Assembly (NCBI GenBank): GCA_034769895.1
Contig: CM068369.1
Location: forward strand, 151,359,574-151,423,573
DNA from: Magicicada septendecula
Taxonomy: Eukaryota > Arthropoda > Insecta > Hemiptera > Cicadidae
Direction of reading: 5' to 3'
DNA: 64,000 bases
In this document: piece by piece, positions 36,331-52,173 of the stretch
How the letters are laid out: each line of letters opens with the position of its first letter
Position numbering within the stretch: the stretch's first letter is position 1
Notes under the pieces: model-generated
The model's database searches: none
Told to the model about the DNA's origin: nothing
The model's input: only the letters and a program-made list of their open reading frames with translations
Made by a program: the position numbers and the translations under genes

Positions 36331-37222
36331 TTTACTGATATTGTAATTGATACTTAATACCTAAAGACAACCATGTTAACACATATGTGATTTTTAGTAC
36401 AGAATTGTAAATAGCAAGCATCAGCTTGTTCAATATTTTCCATTGCTGTATTGTGGTTCTTTCATCAGTATCTGCTAAAGTATTTGAAATTTTAATGAAG
36501 ATACCAAAAGTGACGATGTTACTTTGGAAGAGATTAACATTTTTCAAGACATTCTTGTTTTACGGGCAATGTAGTATGTAATTGGCGGGTATATTGAAAG
36601 TTACTCACAATTATTTAATAAACTATAAAAACTTGATTAAGCCATTTCAGCACCCTGATACATAAACAGTAATGTGATAAAATCACTTCATAATGAGTAT
36701 GTTTATAAAATGTAAATATGTTTATAACAAATAAAATATGTTTATGAACAATTTATAAATTCTGTAGTTGGGAACAATTCTAGTCAAAATTAAACTTATG
36801 AGAGTTATATCGGTCATGATACGTATTCATTATTTTAGATACCGTAAGTTAAAGATTATATATTGTAAGTTAGAATTAGTAATTCGGTTAAAAGTTATTG
36901 TAATCTAGAAAATAAAAATAAGATGTGAAAAACCAATTTGCTTAATCAAAATAGTAAATTTAACGTTGTGACTCAAAAACTTTATTATTTTTATTATATA
37001 TCATTAAAAATATGTATCGATAAAGCAACATAAATATTCCGTACCTCTTACTTTTCCTTGACGTAATCTACAAAACTTTTCGATTAATATATTAAGATAT
37101 TATCGGTCTTATGAAGTCTGTCAAAACTATGTACTGAAATTAAGAACGCATATTTCATACAAAACGTGCCACAAACTAAATATATGCATAACGGCATATT
37201 TACAGTCAAGTTTAGTTATTAC
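36331..37222. other. AT-rich spacer with a small 23-bp direct repeat
   Basis: TACAGTCAAGTTTAGTTATT plus ACA occurs at 37201-37223 and 37237-37259, overlapping the start of the next repeat. Nothing else recognised. Confidence 0.5.
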
Positions 37223-37484
37223 AATGTGTAATATTTTACAGTCAAGTTTAGTTATTACATTAGTAAGATACAAGCAGAATATTAAACCGACACAATTAAC
37301 TATATTATTATAGTGTAACTAATGCAATCTAACTACATTTCCATCTCGTCCAATTAATTAATATTACCAACATATTAATTAGTTTTTTAACATAACTAAC
37401 ATATTGCTACACCATTACAGAACGTTCTACATGTTTCTCGGCTATTCCAGCAGAGCCCAGCTGTAACGTTTGTGTCCGTACGCG
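37223..37484 (+). repeat. 262-bp direct repeat, copy 1
   Basis: It starts ATGTGTAATATTTTACA and ends GTCCGTACGCG. It matches 40021-40281 with only a handful of differences, nearly all in the first 30 and near base 100. It includes the distal GAACGTTC of the promoter at 37420. Immediately outside both ends the two loci diverge completely. Confidence 0.95.
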
Positions 37485-37715
37485 ACACTTAACATGCGAG
37501 ACAGTGTTCCGTAATACGGAACATTCTCGTACATTCCATAGTGTTGTTCGACAAGCTTCTCAACTAACCAAACGGTGCGTGTTTCTACCAAGGCCGCGCT
37601 GAAGTATCTTCTAGAATTTTCACGTGCTTGTTAAAGACGCATATTATGGATTATTCTGGAATACTTGAGGTATCTATTTAAACAACGACAGCTGCCGCTT
37701 AGTTTCAGTTTATGT
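37420..37715 (+). promoter_or_regulatory. Heat-shock-type RNA polymerase II promoter
   Basis: Heat-shock elements are arrays of nGAAn blocks in alternating orientation. Here I see GAACGTTC (37420-37427); GAACATTC with a further in-phase TTC (37519-37536); a perfect three-block TTCTAGAATTTTC (37609-37621); and TTCTGGAA (37654-37661). A TATTTAAA box follows at 37675-37682. A TCAGTT initiator with its A at 37707 lies 32 bp from the start of the TATA box, exactly the arthropod spacing. A GTAAGT donor at 37749 could end a short first exon. No heat-shock protein coding sequence follows. It may drive a noncoding RNA, a distant exon, or be an orphaned duplicate. Confidence 0.6.
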
Positions 37716-40020
37716 CGGGGGATTTACACAGTGCATCTCAAGTGGTGTGTAAGTGAAAGGTGATTATAGTGCGAATTCTTTATAGTTGACATTATTTCTT
37801 TTGTGGACAGATTAACTTGAATTGCTGCACGAGTATAATCTTGTTGAATAACTTGAGTACACACTGTTTAATTATGATAATTAAAGCTGGTTTTTATTGA
37901 TTTCATTGGTGTCTTGTATTCCACTGTACCATACAACGATCAGGGAGAACGTCGTAAAAATATTGTTGTAGAAATTGTTATGAAAATTGCATTACATCTA
38001 CAAGAACAATAAATATAGACAAGAATGGTTATAAAGATACATTTTATAAGTGCCTACCTACCTACACAAATACCATCTTCAAAACAAGACTGTACGTATA
38101 ATCAGAGTCATAATCTTTAAAAATTTTAAAACAGTACACAGATGTTACATAAAAACCGGCCACTTTGACACTTTTAGAGAAACATAACTTAAATTTGCCT
38201 ACTTTTAAAAAATAATGTGCATTAGAGGCAATCTTTCTTTTTGTTAACATATGTTACACAGTATAGAACTTTTTTGTTAATAAATTTGTAAACAATGAAT
38301 TAGTTACATTTGACTTTTGTATCACGAGTATTTCAAAGTGAGAGGAACTGTAATACCTTTAGTCAACCTATAACACAAGTAATGTATATCAGATATGTGA
38401 ACCCACAAAGTATTTTCCACTTAAATATAAACATTTAGAGATTGATAAGATTTCCAAATTCTGAAATCTGAAGTCGGAAGTTTTTGTATTTCATCTTACT
38501 TTGTTGTTTAACAATATTTAATAATTATCTAAGACACAAAAAAATGTATGTCATAAACATGGTCCTTATAATTATACGCAGAACACGTGTTTCAAATTTT
38601 CGTGATGTCATTATAGCATATTTGAATTCAACCGTTAGCTTTTATTGAGTGTAGCTGGACTGTATTTTATAAAACTTCCGACTATTAAAACATTTAAACG
38701 ATACTACTTTTCTCGAACCTGGCGGCAGGGTCGTGTGGTTATAGAATCCTGGTTTGACTTGAAAATCAAGGATCAAATGGATACTTCAGAAATCTGAATA
38801 GACAACCCCACGGTGACTCAGTGGCTGGGAATCTCGGAATTTTCTCAGATGTTATATCATGTGCTATATTATTTTTATAATAACAGTAGCTGTGATAAAC
38901 TTTTATATAAATAATTATTTTTTCTGGTTTACCTATTTTGATAATTCACTATGTCTACATAATGCATAACGCTAGTTTTGATAAAATCAAACGTACTGAA
39001 ATGAAATATAAAACTAATTATGCGTTTACAAAATCATTTTCAGAAAACCTTTAATTAAAAGTTATGATAATGCTGAGGCTTACTAGCTTATTCGGACGAT
39101 TTGTATAACTATCAGTATAAAAACTATTATTCAGGTATTATGTAAAGTGTAATTTACTAATTCATTGAGTCTATTCCTTTTTAACTCTCTTCAATACACT
39201 TGAGCGAAAGGAAAACACAGAAGATAAAAGAGTTAGTATATTTCACAGTTGGCTAATAAATCCTTTAGGTATTAAGGAAAAGAATCTCTGAAGGTAAACA
39301 GATTTATCATTAAAAAAACTATAAATTTCAGTGTTTCTTTCAACAAGTACTTTCCTCTCAGCGCTTATCTCCATTGTTTCTGGGTATATTACCACGTTAT
39401 AAGAGGTCAGACTGGACGATTAAATAATTTAAATTTTTTAGGAATAACTGTAAATTCCATGATTTCGAGAGGTACACGAACCCAATGACCTCACACACTC
39501 ACACAACACACGCGTTCGCGAGCGTGAGCACACACAGTATTGTCGCATCACCCGCTTAACGCTGCTATTATAACATCGGTAAGTTGTTTTTATTCCATTC
39601 TTATAAAGTACAACGTTGCTCCATTCATCTATCAAAAGATAAAAAAAAAACATATAAAACAGGGAATGCTTGCAAATAAGCATTAGCGAAGTAGGGACAC
39701 TTGTAATTATAAGCACTTATTTACAAGAAAGTACTACGTTTTGAATTAATTATATTATCCACGTTATTAGCGTGTTGCTATTACATCATTTACATTTTAA
39801 AATAATATAATTTTTAAATAACACCAACTTACTTACTGCAAAGTAATAATTTACTATAATAGCTGTAAAGTTTTTTCAAAACGCAATTTATTATAAGTAT
39901 TTAGCATAAGAGTTTATTTGAATGCTGAGTGTGACCAAAATGTTTATGGCAAATTGTGGCCTGAGTATTATGATTATGAGCATATGACCTGGGTTATGTG
40001 ATTTGATTATCTAATATTCG
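37716..40020. other. Region downstream of the promoter, no coding sequence recognised
   Basis: AT-rich with no open frame that I can assign. Positions 37716-37990 look like a transcribed leader (moderate GC, GTAAGT at 37749-37754, AATTAAA near 37879). A tRNA-like A-box stretch near 38815-38845 is too weak to call. Confidence 0.35.
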
Positions 40021-40281
40021 ATGTGTAATATTTTACACCCAAGTGAAGTTATTACATTAGTGAGATACAAGCAGAATATTAAACCGACACAATTAACTAT
40101 ATTATTATAGTGTGAGTAATGCAATCTAACTACATTTCCATCTCGTCCAATTAATTAATATTACCAACATATTAATTAGTTTTTTAACATAACTAACATA
40201 TTGCTACACCATTACAGAACGTTCTACATGTTTCTCGGCTATTCCAGCAGAGCCCAGCTGTAACGTTTGTGTCCGTACGCG
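40021..40281 (+). repeat. 262-bp direct repeat, copy 2
   Basis: Counterpart of 37223-37484. It keeps the GAACGTTC block (40217-40224) but loses similarity before the stronger heat-shock elements, TATA box and initiator. A hairpin (CGCTGG/CCAGCG, near 40292-40309) and then the poly(T) end of a minus-strand LINE follow. Confidence 0.95.
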
Positions 40282-40337
40282 GAACGAAGTCGCTGGTTAC
40301 TGCCAGCGAGGGACATACAGGCTTCTCTAGTTGTGTG

Positions 40338-44594
<4,257 letters not shown>

Positions 44595-44725
44595 TTTCCT
44601 AGTTCTTCTTCTTCCATTTCCGCCTGCAGTAGGAAGCGTTCCTCTTGACCAGACCTGTTGACTTCCTCTTCGTGCAATGCCACTTGCTTGATCGAATGGT
44701 TGGCGGACCCTGTCATTTTAGCCAT
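44595..44725 (-). CDS. Candidate first coding exon of an unknown host gene
   Basis: The minus strand has an ATG at 44725 (MAKMTGSANHSIKQVALHEE, then EVNRSGQEERFLLQAEMEEE and ELGK), and the frame runs into a perfect GTAAGT donor at 44594-44589. The 43 encoded residues are hydrophilic and Glu-rich. The segment is more GC-rich than its neighbours, unlike most open frames here. I do not recognise the protein. A stop codon (TAA) overlaps the donor, so without splicing the product would be 44 residues. No matching acceptor or second exon was identified at lower coordinates. This could still be chance. Confidence 0.3.
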
Positions 44726-45479
44726 GAAAGCTTTAAATCATCTGTTAATTCTACCAACACATTTTAGTTAACTGAGGCAAAGTCTTTGCTTTCGGACACT
44801 TTTCCCATTGAACCGTTTCCTAAAGCTGGAAACGTCTCACTCATAGCCTATCACTACTTAACACGACTATCACACTTTGAAACCTTTCTTTTGTATTTTA
44901 AAAAATTATTCACAAACAATAACAGATTAGACATAACTTAGAAGTCACAATATTAATAATGGCAAAAATTTATATTTCTTAATAATTTAAAATTTGAGTT
45001 TTCTTCACACCGCTCGTAATACTAAAAACTCGCAATCTCACTAGGACTTGCACTAATACTATGTCACATTTTATAGTTAGTGAATTGTTTACTGTTAATT
45101 GTGTGTTGTAAAAATAAATCTCGTAAAATCGAGGATACATTGCGTACTATAGGTAATTTCATTGCGTACTCGTCACCAGTGTGGAGAATGTTCCAACTGT
45201 GCAAAGTTTTGGAAGCACGATAACAAATCAACTTGGTCTGGGAAGGAGACCGTAATAGAGTTTCAACCCTTTCAGACTTTATATGCCGCTTGCACCCTTG
45301 CTCAATATCAGGCACTCGTCTTGTACAGCACATGTTGACCCAGAAAACTTTAACTCCATCTCACTCTTTACTGAAGTACAGAATGTATAATTCTCTGAGT
45401 TTCCTGATTTTCATCAATCTTTTCGTCGGAATCTATTTAAAACTACCGTGCTATGTTTACACCAGAAGTATTTATTTGA
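44726..45479. other. Unassigned spacer
   Basis: Overlapping open frames on both strands at 45064-45480 have no recognisable family. Nothing further supported. Confidence 0.35.
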
Positions 45480-45850
45480 ACTGCTTTCCCCTGTTTTCCG
45501 TTTCTTCGATACTTTTAAGATATCTGCAATTTCGCTCCATCATCAATCAATGCCGTCACCTTACTACACGTTTTACTTCCACTTCCTCTCGTCCCTGTAA
45601 TCTTTCTTTGTATATTTAATGCTTTTCAACGGTCCCTATAAAATGTTACCAGTCCAATTTGTTTCATTTATTCTAAGGCTCCAGCCAATGCTCTCATGCC
45701 ATTTATTCTTCCAAGTACCTCTTCATTTGCTATTATCTGTCTCCAGTTAACCATTTCCACAACGACATATCCAAGCTTTTCAAATATTTGCCTTTTTCTT
45801 AAGTATTACAATACGTTATACATAAAATAGTGATCAAATCTCTTATCTCT
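45480..45850 (-). pseudogene. LINE reverse transcriptase C-terminal fragment
   Basis: Minus-strand text reads WRQIIANEEVLGRINGMRAL near 45750-45680, then GLVTFYRDR, KITGTRGSGSKT and ALIDDGAKLQIS. This follows the LINE pattern NEEVLRRINEER-L, then a GHI-R segment, I-GTR-RGRKR and LLDDL. It has stops and substitutions at several conserved positions. It is a short, old fragment. Confidence 0.55.
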
Positions 45851-46544
45851 CTCACCTTCCTCTTCTTGTCAGTTTCTGGCTCCACCGAATGCTAATTTTT
45901 CAGACTATTTTACTTTTTATGTTCTTTGTACAGCTTCTGTTTCATGTAATTATATTTTGAAACTATTTAAAAGCCTATACTTATTCCAGTTTTAACAATT
46001 TATTATCAGATTTTATGTCATCAAAAGACAAAGTACTACTTGATGTCGACCCGTCAAAATATTGTCTCTTAAAAGACGTAGAATATAGTTCCTTCAATAT
46101 TATATTATTATTTGTCAATACGTATATAAAGGAAAAGGAGTCAATAGTTTTCTCTTGGGCCCCTACATGAAGCTCCAGTCGTTCGTACGATGCTTTTATA
46201 ACGGTTTGTGCATCAGAAAGTATAAAGTTAACACGCCATAAGCTACTAGAATTGTCAAATTTTATAAAATACCTTATTTCCTAGTGGGCATCTTACTATT
46301 ATACATTGTCTCACATCGTTTAGGAGAATATAAATTTTTTAATCTAATAATAATATGAGCAATACGTTCCCTTTGGAAAACTGTGGAAATTAATAAGATT
46401 GTGTGACTAAGTTACATCATGTTATTTAAATTTTATTATATCAGATGCAACTACAAAAGAACAGAATATAACAGAACAGTATAAAGCGAAAGAAACGCAC
46501 CATGTATGTATAATAGAATAAGTGAGATACCTTGGCTAAAACTT

Positions 46545-46900
46545 ATTTAATCTGTCTTTTAATCGTAGGGTTTGCATTTCTTCAGCCTTCGTTCTTCAAA
46601 CCTGTCCACCGTTAGTTGGCTAGCTAGAGCGCTGGGATGTTTTGCATTGCTCTCTGTAAGTTTGTCACGCATCTCTTCATTGTTTCCCTGACAGAGAGCA
46701 CCGAAATGTCGCGCTGTATAACACAGTTGGAGATGTACCAAGGTTCGTCGACAGTACCATGTTCTGAAAGCGCTTGATTACGTCAATGTTTGTATCCGCT
46801 GTTGAACCCAAGGCCGGTATGCCATATATACAAATAGGTCAGAGCATGGTCTTTTACAGTAGAACTTTCGTTCACCGTCTTAGCTGCGATAGCCCGTCCG
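46545..46900 (-). pseudogene. Jockey-like LINE RT C-terminal fragment
   Basis: The minus strand, mixing frames, gives a decayed LYKTMLxPIWTYGI segment followed by NIDVIKRFQNMVLSTNLGTS near 46790-46740 and YIQRDISVLSVRETMKR. The next block is ERRLKKCKPYD at 46590-46562, just before a stop. The Jockey-family order is YKT-LRPIW-YG--LWG, IQ-FQ-K-LR, V---RDL-V--V, and a final RRLKR-KPWDL. The fragment is 5'-truncated and frameshifted. Confidence 0.65.
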
Positions 46901-47343
46901 ATGAGCCAATGAAATTCTATAATCACTTAATGTAGGGCTATTTCTAAACCAGTTGAGTGTGTTAAACAATGATTATAAATAACTGTATAAATATTTATAT
47001 GGGAAGAATCTTTAATATCTTATTTATCTTGAGGAAAATAATATCTTGCGTGTACCTTTTTTATACATAGGCCTAGTTGTTTTCTTCAGTATACAGTATT
47101 TTAATACGTCTAATTTTGTTATCTGTAGTTAGTTTTACAGTAACGTAAATTCATTCGGTTACTAGTACCAAGCTTAACAACTTGTTACATTTAAAATACA
47201 AAATAAGAAAATACCTGATGTAATGATACGTTAAAATCGATGTCATACCAAAATCCAATTAACTTTAATCATCTGTGTAATGCAGTTGAAGACTTTTACA
47301 AGAAACTTGTAGGTAGCATTGATAACAGTCGGTAATGCAAACA
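46901..47343. other. AT-rich spacer
   Basis: Nothing recognised apart from TAGGCCTA at 47068. Confidence 0.4.
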
Positions 47344-47712
47344 TATTGTCTTAAAATGTATTATTTATAAAATAGACTGTACCTATTAGTTATTGTTACT
47401 ACATTTAATAAACTTATTGGTTTTTGTAACTATTTCAATACGTTGAAAATAAAAGAGGTCAACCAAGCACAGAAGTGCTTGTAATATGTACAAGTAATTA
47501 AGACCCTTACAAAATAATTTAACTTGAAAAAACGTATTGTCTTGAAATATATTACTTATAAAATAGACTGTAGTAGTTGTTATTACTACATTTGATGAAC
47601 TTGTTGGCTTTTTAACTATTTCAATACGTTGAAAATAAAAGAGAAAATCAACCAAGCACAGAAATAGATTGTGTACAAGTAATTAAAAAAAAATACAAAA
47701 TAATCTAACTTA
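47344..47712. repeat. Two-copy tandem duplication, period ~193 bp
   Basis: ATTGTCTTAAAATGTATTAT starts at 47344, and a divergent copy ATTGTCTTGAAATATATTAC starts at 47537. Both continue through ATAAAATAGACTGTA, TTTCAATACGTTGAAAATAA and CCAAGCACAGAA. The resulting minus-strand open frame is incidental. Confidence 0.9.
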
Positions 47713-48394
47713 CATACAAAACACAATGTATTATATTATACTATTATTATACAGTTGCGTTCGTTTTACTTTATAATAAATAAATATCTAAGAAATATAG
47801 TGTTACTGGATTTTAATTTTATCTTAATCCTATGTCGGTTAGTTTTAATACATACCTTGATGAATCCTTTGATTTGAAAAAATCCTTACTCGTGGGTACG
47901 TAAATATGATTTTTGACAAAACTGCCATCTGTGTTGGCTTCAACTAAAAGTACTTATTATCAGAATTGTGTAAAGTTCTATGTTGTAACGGAAATCATGT
48001 ACTATTGCAGTAACAGTACAGTGAGTGCAAGCATTACAGATAACACTGCAGTGCATCAGATAACTTTTCCGTACATCCTCTAAATGCCGTCTCCACGTAT
48101 GTATGTTTCGCTACTGTGATAAACGTATTTGTCTACCAAATCTTTAACAAATAATTTAAATTTGAACAATAACAAGCATTTTTTTCGTAATGTGGCGCCC
48201 GAGGGCGAGGTGGTTTCCGGAACAGACAGTGAAGCCTAATCCGTGAAGTAGAGATGATAATGATGATAAGAATTTTTCGGCTTTTGCCGACATTCGTCAG
48301 TTTTTACTTTGGTTTAGGCATTATTCATACAATAAAGTCATAAATGCGTTATTAAATGTAATGGAATGTTGGAAAACCTGTGCAATACGTTTTT

Positions 48395-48540
48395 ACTGAA
48401 GAAGGACTGCAGGTCTGCACGTCATATAGTGAGTTGAAAAGAAGAGCAGAGAAGCTTGAAGAATGGCGAACTGCTGCCAACCAGCCTATGGGGTGCTAAC
48501 CTAGAAGAAGAGACCAAAGAAGGCGGATTCACTGAGTGTG
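48395..48540 (+). pseudogene. Short LINE 3'-terminal fragment
   Basis: Plus-strand text reads RLQVCTSYSELKRRAEKLEE, then WRTAANQPMGC, which resembles the last residues of an insect LINE protein (SYGELKRRAEDREAWR). It is about 100 bp of coding remnant with no other part of the element beside it. Confidence 0.45.
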
Positions 48541-50545
48541 AAAAGTGACAAAAATATTACTGTTTGTCTATATATAGATATAGGTCGTTAAAGGTCTTGA
48601 AAAATTGGCCTAAATAAAGTTACTGAATTTTCAAGGACTTTGAAGTATGTTCACGTAATTTACCAAATGAAGTGCCAAAAGAAATACTAAGCGGATCAAA
48701 TTTTTGACAAAACAAAACCTTACTATATTATGTTAAAATAAAATCAACAAAAAATAATCAGCTAACACCTATTACAAATTTGAAATTACATGTATTCATA
48801 CTTTATACGTTTCAGATATTAAAACATTCCGGATGAACGTGATAATGGAATATTTTGCATTCGACTGTGACACGTCCCTGAATTCCCTTTCTAAATTACC
48901 ACTTCTTTAAAAGAATCAGATTGCCGTTACAAGAATATTACTGCTTAAGAATAACAGCCAGCAACTACTCTATTTCCTTAGCCTATGATTGAATTATTTG
49001 ATTTATAATGAAAAACCCGTTGGGTAAAAAAAACAGATAATTTACTATAATAATTTAGAAACACATTTCATTTGGAATTAGTCTCCATTGAATATCGTAT
49101 AAAAGTCGAATTGTTTTTGTGTAGCAGTGTAATGTGTGGTTTGCAGTTTAATAAAAAATTGAATATATATGTAAATTGATGAGTTGAGCATAGGACCCAA
49201 CTGCGTAGACAACTCGTCCAACAGCGTACTCTGTTTTAAATAAATATGTAATAAGCGTCTGGGAGACAGTTCTATTCTATACTGCGCTCCTGTAATACGG
49301 TGTTAAGCAACATAACGATAATATTGAGTTTAAAATTGGCATATCACACTAGTACACAACGTTTTTTATTTGATGTTTACACTTGTATGTACCGTTAAAA
49401 ATTTACTTTATAACAGTATCAAAAATATCAAACTTCTTAACTGTAATTAAACCACACTTAAGCTTAAGCTAACAAAGTAATTGCTTTTAATCTATTTACA
49501 AAATATTTTCTAACGTGTATTCATTCACCTGCATTAGGTATGTAGAATATCTTTCCTTGTCATAAGTGGGACCTCTTATACCAAATTACAACCGAAATAC
49601 TGAAAAGGAAACTTGGCCTGTTTTATAACATTTAATGTATAAAACAGTTACCATTTACAACGGTTAATGAACAAACCACAGGGAATCACTATTCTAAGCC
49701 ACAGCCCACTTTAATAATAAATGGCAACAACGACGGATATGACTTAGTCAACTTCTCCTTGATACTTGTACAGCCATACAACAAGTTTTCAATAGTTGAT
49801 TTATATATCGTAATAGTAATAATACCATTTTAAAATGTAGCTGACTGATGTATTTTATACTGCAATTGTCACGTGCAGTGTGACAAGGACAATTTTGTTC
49901 CCGGAAAGGGAAATAAGGTGGACTTTAATCAAATTTAAAACTAACTTTGTTAGTTTTTCTAAAACACATTATTTTTCTATAAACGTTTGTACATTCCTTA
50001 AATTTTGACCTCGTATTTTTATTCATATAACTGCTCTGTGTGTCCACAGTCAGTTAATATTTATATACAATAGATTTAAAATCCTAAAGAAAAATTTACT
50101 TTAATCTTACTTATAAAACTGTAACAAACGTAACTAAGGTAACTTTAACAAATGTATTTACAAAATTTAAGTTTAAAAATTCAGTTGATCAAGATTACAT
50201 AGGACTGCTGTGATCTTTAAACAGTAAAAAAATTATTGAACAACAGAGAACTGGATATCGTAATGCTGATTGTACTTAAAGGAACAATGGCGCTTGTGTT
50301 ATAATAGTTCTTTCACTACTACAATTTTATAATAAGTACTAAACACAACCAATGGTGAAATGTTAATGATTGTTGAAATAAATGTTTACAAAAGTCCAAA
50401 ACACAAATAAAAAAATTTTTACACATTAACTCATAAACAATCCTAATAAACTATTTGTAAGAAACAAACGAATCCTACCAATGAGAAAATTAAATTTACG
50501 AAAAATATTTAGAGAAACAGTAGACCTAAAAAAATTTCTTCTTTA
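48541..50545. other. AT-rich spacer
   Basis: No coding, RNA or element signature recognised. Confidence 0.4.
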
Positions 50546-50549
50546 TTGG

Positions 50550-51015
50550 TCCAACAGAAATATAGCTATCCTTGGCACTGTTGTCCATCCATATTTATCA
50601 TAAGCAACGGAGATGTTTCTCCTCAGCTGATACACATTATTCACGGTTCTTTCTCTTCACCGAAACCTAGACCGCCCTCTTGGTCGCAGTCCACCAGGAG
50701 AATCCTTGTACAGCTTTTAGACTTGGTAGGAGGTAATGCTGAGATCATCATATGCTGCATTTAAGTCTATTTTTTCTCTGTCGCAATTCTCCATTTTTAC
50801 ATATTGGGCCTGCAATCCTCCTGAGCAATTTTCGTTCGTATCTGTCCATTGCCGATGTATTAAGAATTCAGGTTTCACCGCTATACGCCATGACCGGTCT
50901 AAATTAAGGTTTTACAACCTGAACGTCGTCGATTGGCTTCTTAATCTGCTCTACAAGATTTTATTTAAGGAAAAGTGTCTTCTGTTCCCGGCTGCAGTTC
51001 TTCTCCTTATTTACT
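50550..51015 (-). pseudogene. LINE reverse transcriptase C-terminal fragment
   Basis: The minus strand reads RPVMAYSGETxILNTSAMDR, then YERKLLRRIAGPICKNGELR and QRKNRL near 50890-50770. Further down, a PRGRSRFRWRE-like segment lies near 50680, followed by MWMDNSAKDSY-like text. The LINE pattern is PV--YGSETW-L, FERK-LRRI-GPI-ENG-WR, and RPRGRPRLRW-D. Stops break it up. The plus-strand open frame at 50736-51056 is a shadow of this fragment. Confidence 0.6.
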
Positions 51016-52173
51016 CCATTTTAACTCCTTTATTGTTCCTTTATTTTACTCCATAAAGTATGTCTACATATAAGGTCTGCGTTGAAAAATAAGTTGTGGG
51101 TAGAATCAGGTGGAGGAGTAAACCGAACATTAATATAAAGGAAACTTTTACGTTGAGAATAACAGAATGTGAAGGATAGATATTGAAAAAGAGAGGGAGA
51201 GAGTGTGAGATGGGCTAAATATAGTAGACCCTGAAACGTCAAAAGGGTGTAAGTTAGGTAGTGATTTAATTATCTTCACGATACGACAGTGGAAGGACAG
51301 TAGTGACAGAATAATTTATCCGTTTAAGACACGGTGTGACAGCTCATAGTTGACAGTCTTTTGTGTTTCAAGGAAAATTGATTATGACGTCACTACTGCG
51401 TCTTGTGTCTCACACCGTTTAGTTTAGTATTCGCTCACAGCATTTAACGTTTTCTCTCAATATTGAAAATTGTGCACATTTCTGCAGTCTAATAACTTTT
51501 TCAAATTTGATTTATTTAAGATATTCTTGCAGGCAACTCACAAAATAAAAATATTACGAAAATAAAAAAATTTAAATAAAGTGAGTGTTTTATGTAGCTT
51601 CAATAACGAATATTTGAATCGAATACTCCTAATGAATGGAGTTAGGATATTGTGTGGTGCAAATATGAGTAAACGAGAAAAGGAGAAAATAAATAATTAA
51701 GTAAACACGCTTCGATAGACCTCTATGGGGATACATAAATGACTACAAGAGTTCGTGGTTGAGGTGGCTGATAAAGACATTTAATACGAAAAGAGAAACT
51801 ATTCCTATGTTGTTAGGAAAGAAGTAAAATTCAATTGAAGCTTCGGAAAAATAAATTTATCTACTGACACTACCCGGTTTCAGAGACATCTGTCTAAGGA
51901 TCTCCAAGCGCTTCGTTAGGAACTCATTCCTCTTCGTCCTGTGTTGGTGTTAACACAATCTACATTAAAGAGTCAAAAAATTTAAAGATTCAGAACATAC
52001 AAAATATATTTAAGTTGAGATTTAATGTTTTGAAATGTATAACGCACAACATGATTAGTGCGTATAAAGTTATCACATTGTTATGCATTATAATTTACAT
52101 TCTATAGAGTAAGAAAAATTATTAGTATGCTGGAAGTTTTCTTAGGAATATTACATTTATCTGACGGTAAATA
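51016..52173. other. Spacer before the mariner-like element
   Basis: Contains a short purine-rich (GAGAGG) stretch near 51190-51207 and no recognised feature. Confidence 0.4.

Noticed and set aside
38710..38860. tRNA-like or SINE-like text (GGTGACTCAGTGGCTGGG)
   Set aside because: It recalls a polymerase III A box, but no B box, acceptor stem or cloverleaf pairing could be formed.
37711..40020. hsp70 or hsp90 coding sequence downstream of the heat-shock-like promoter
   Set aside because: No GIDLGTT-type or other chaperone motif in any frame, and no long open frame.
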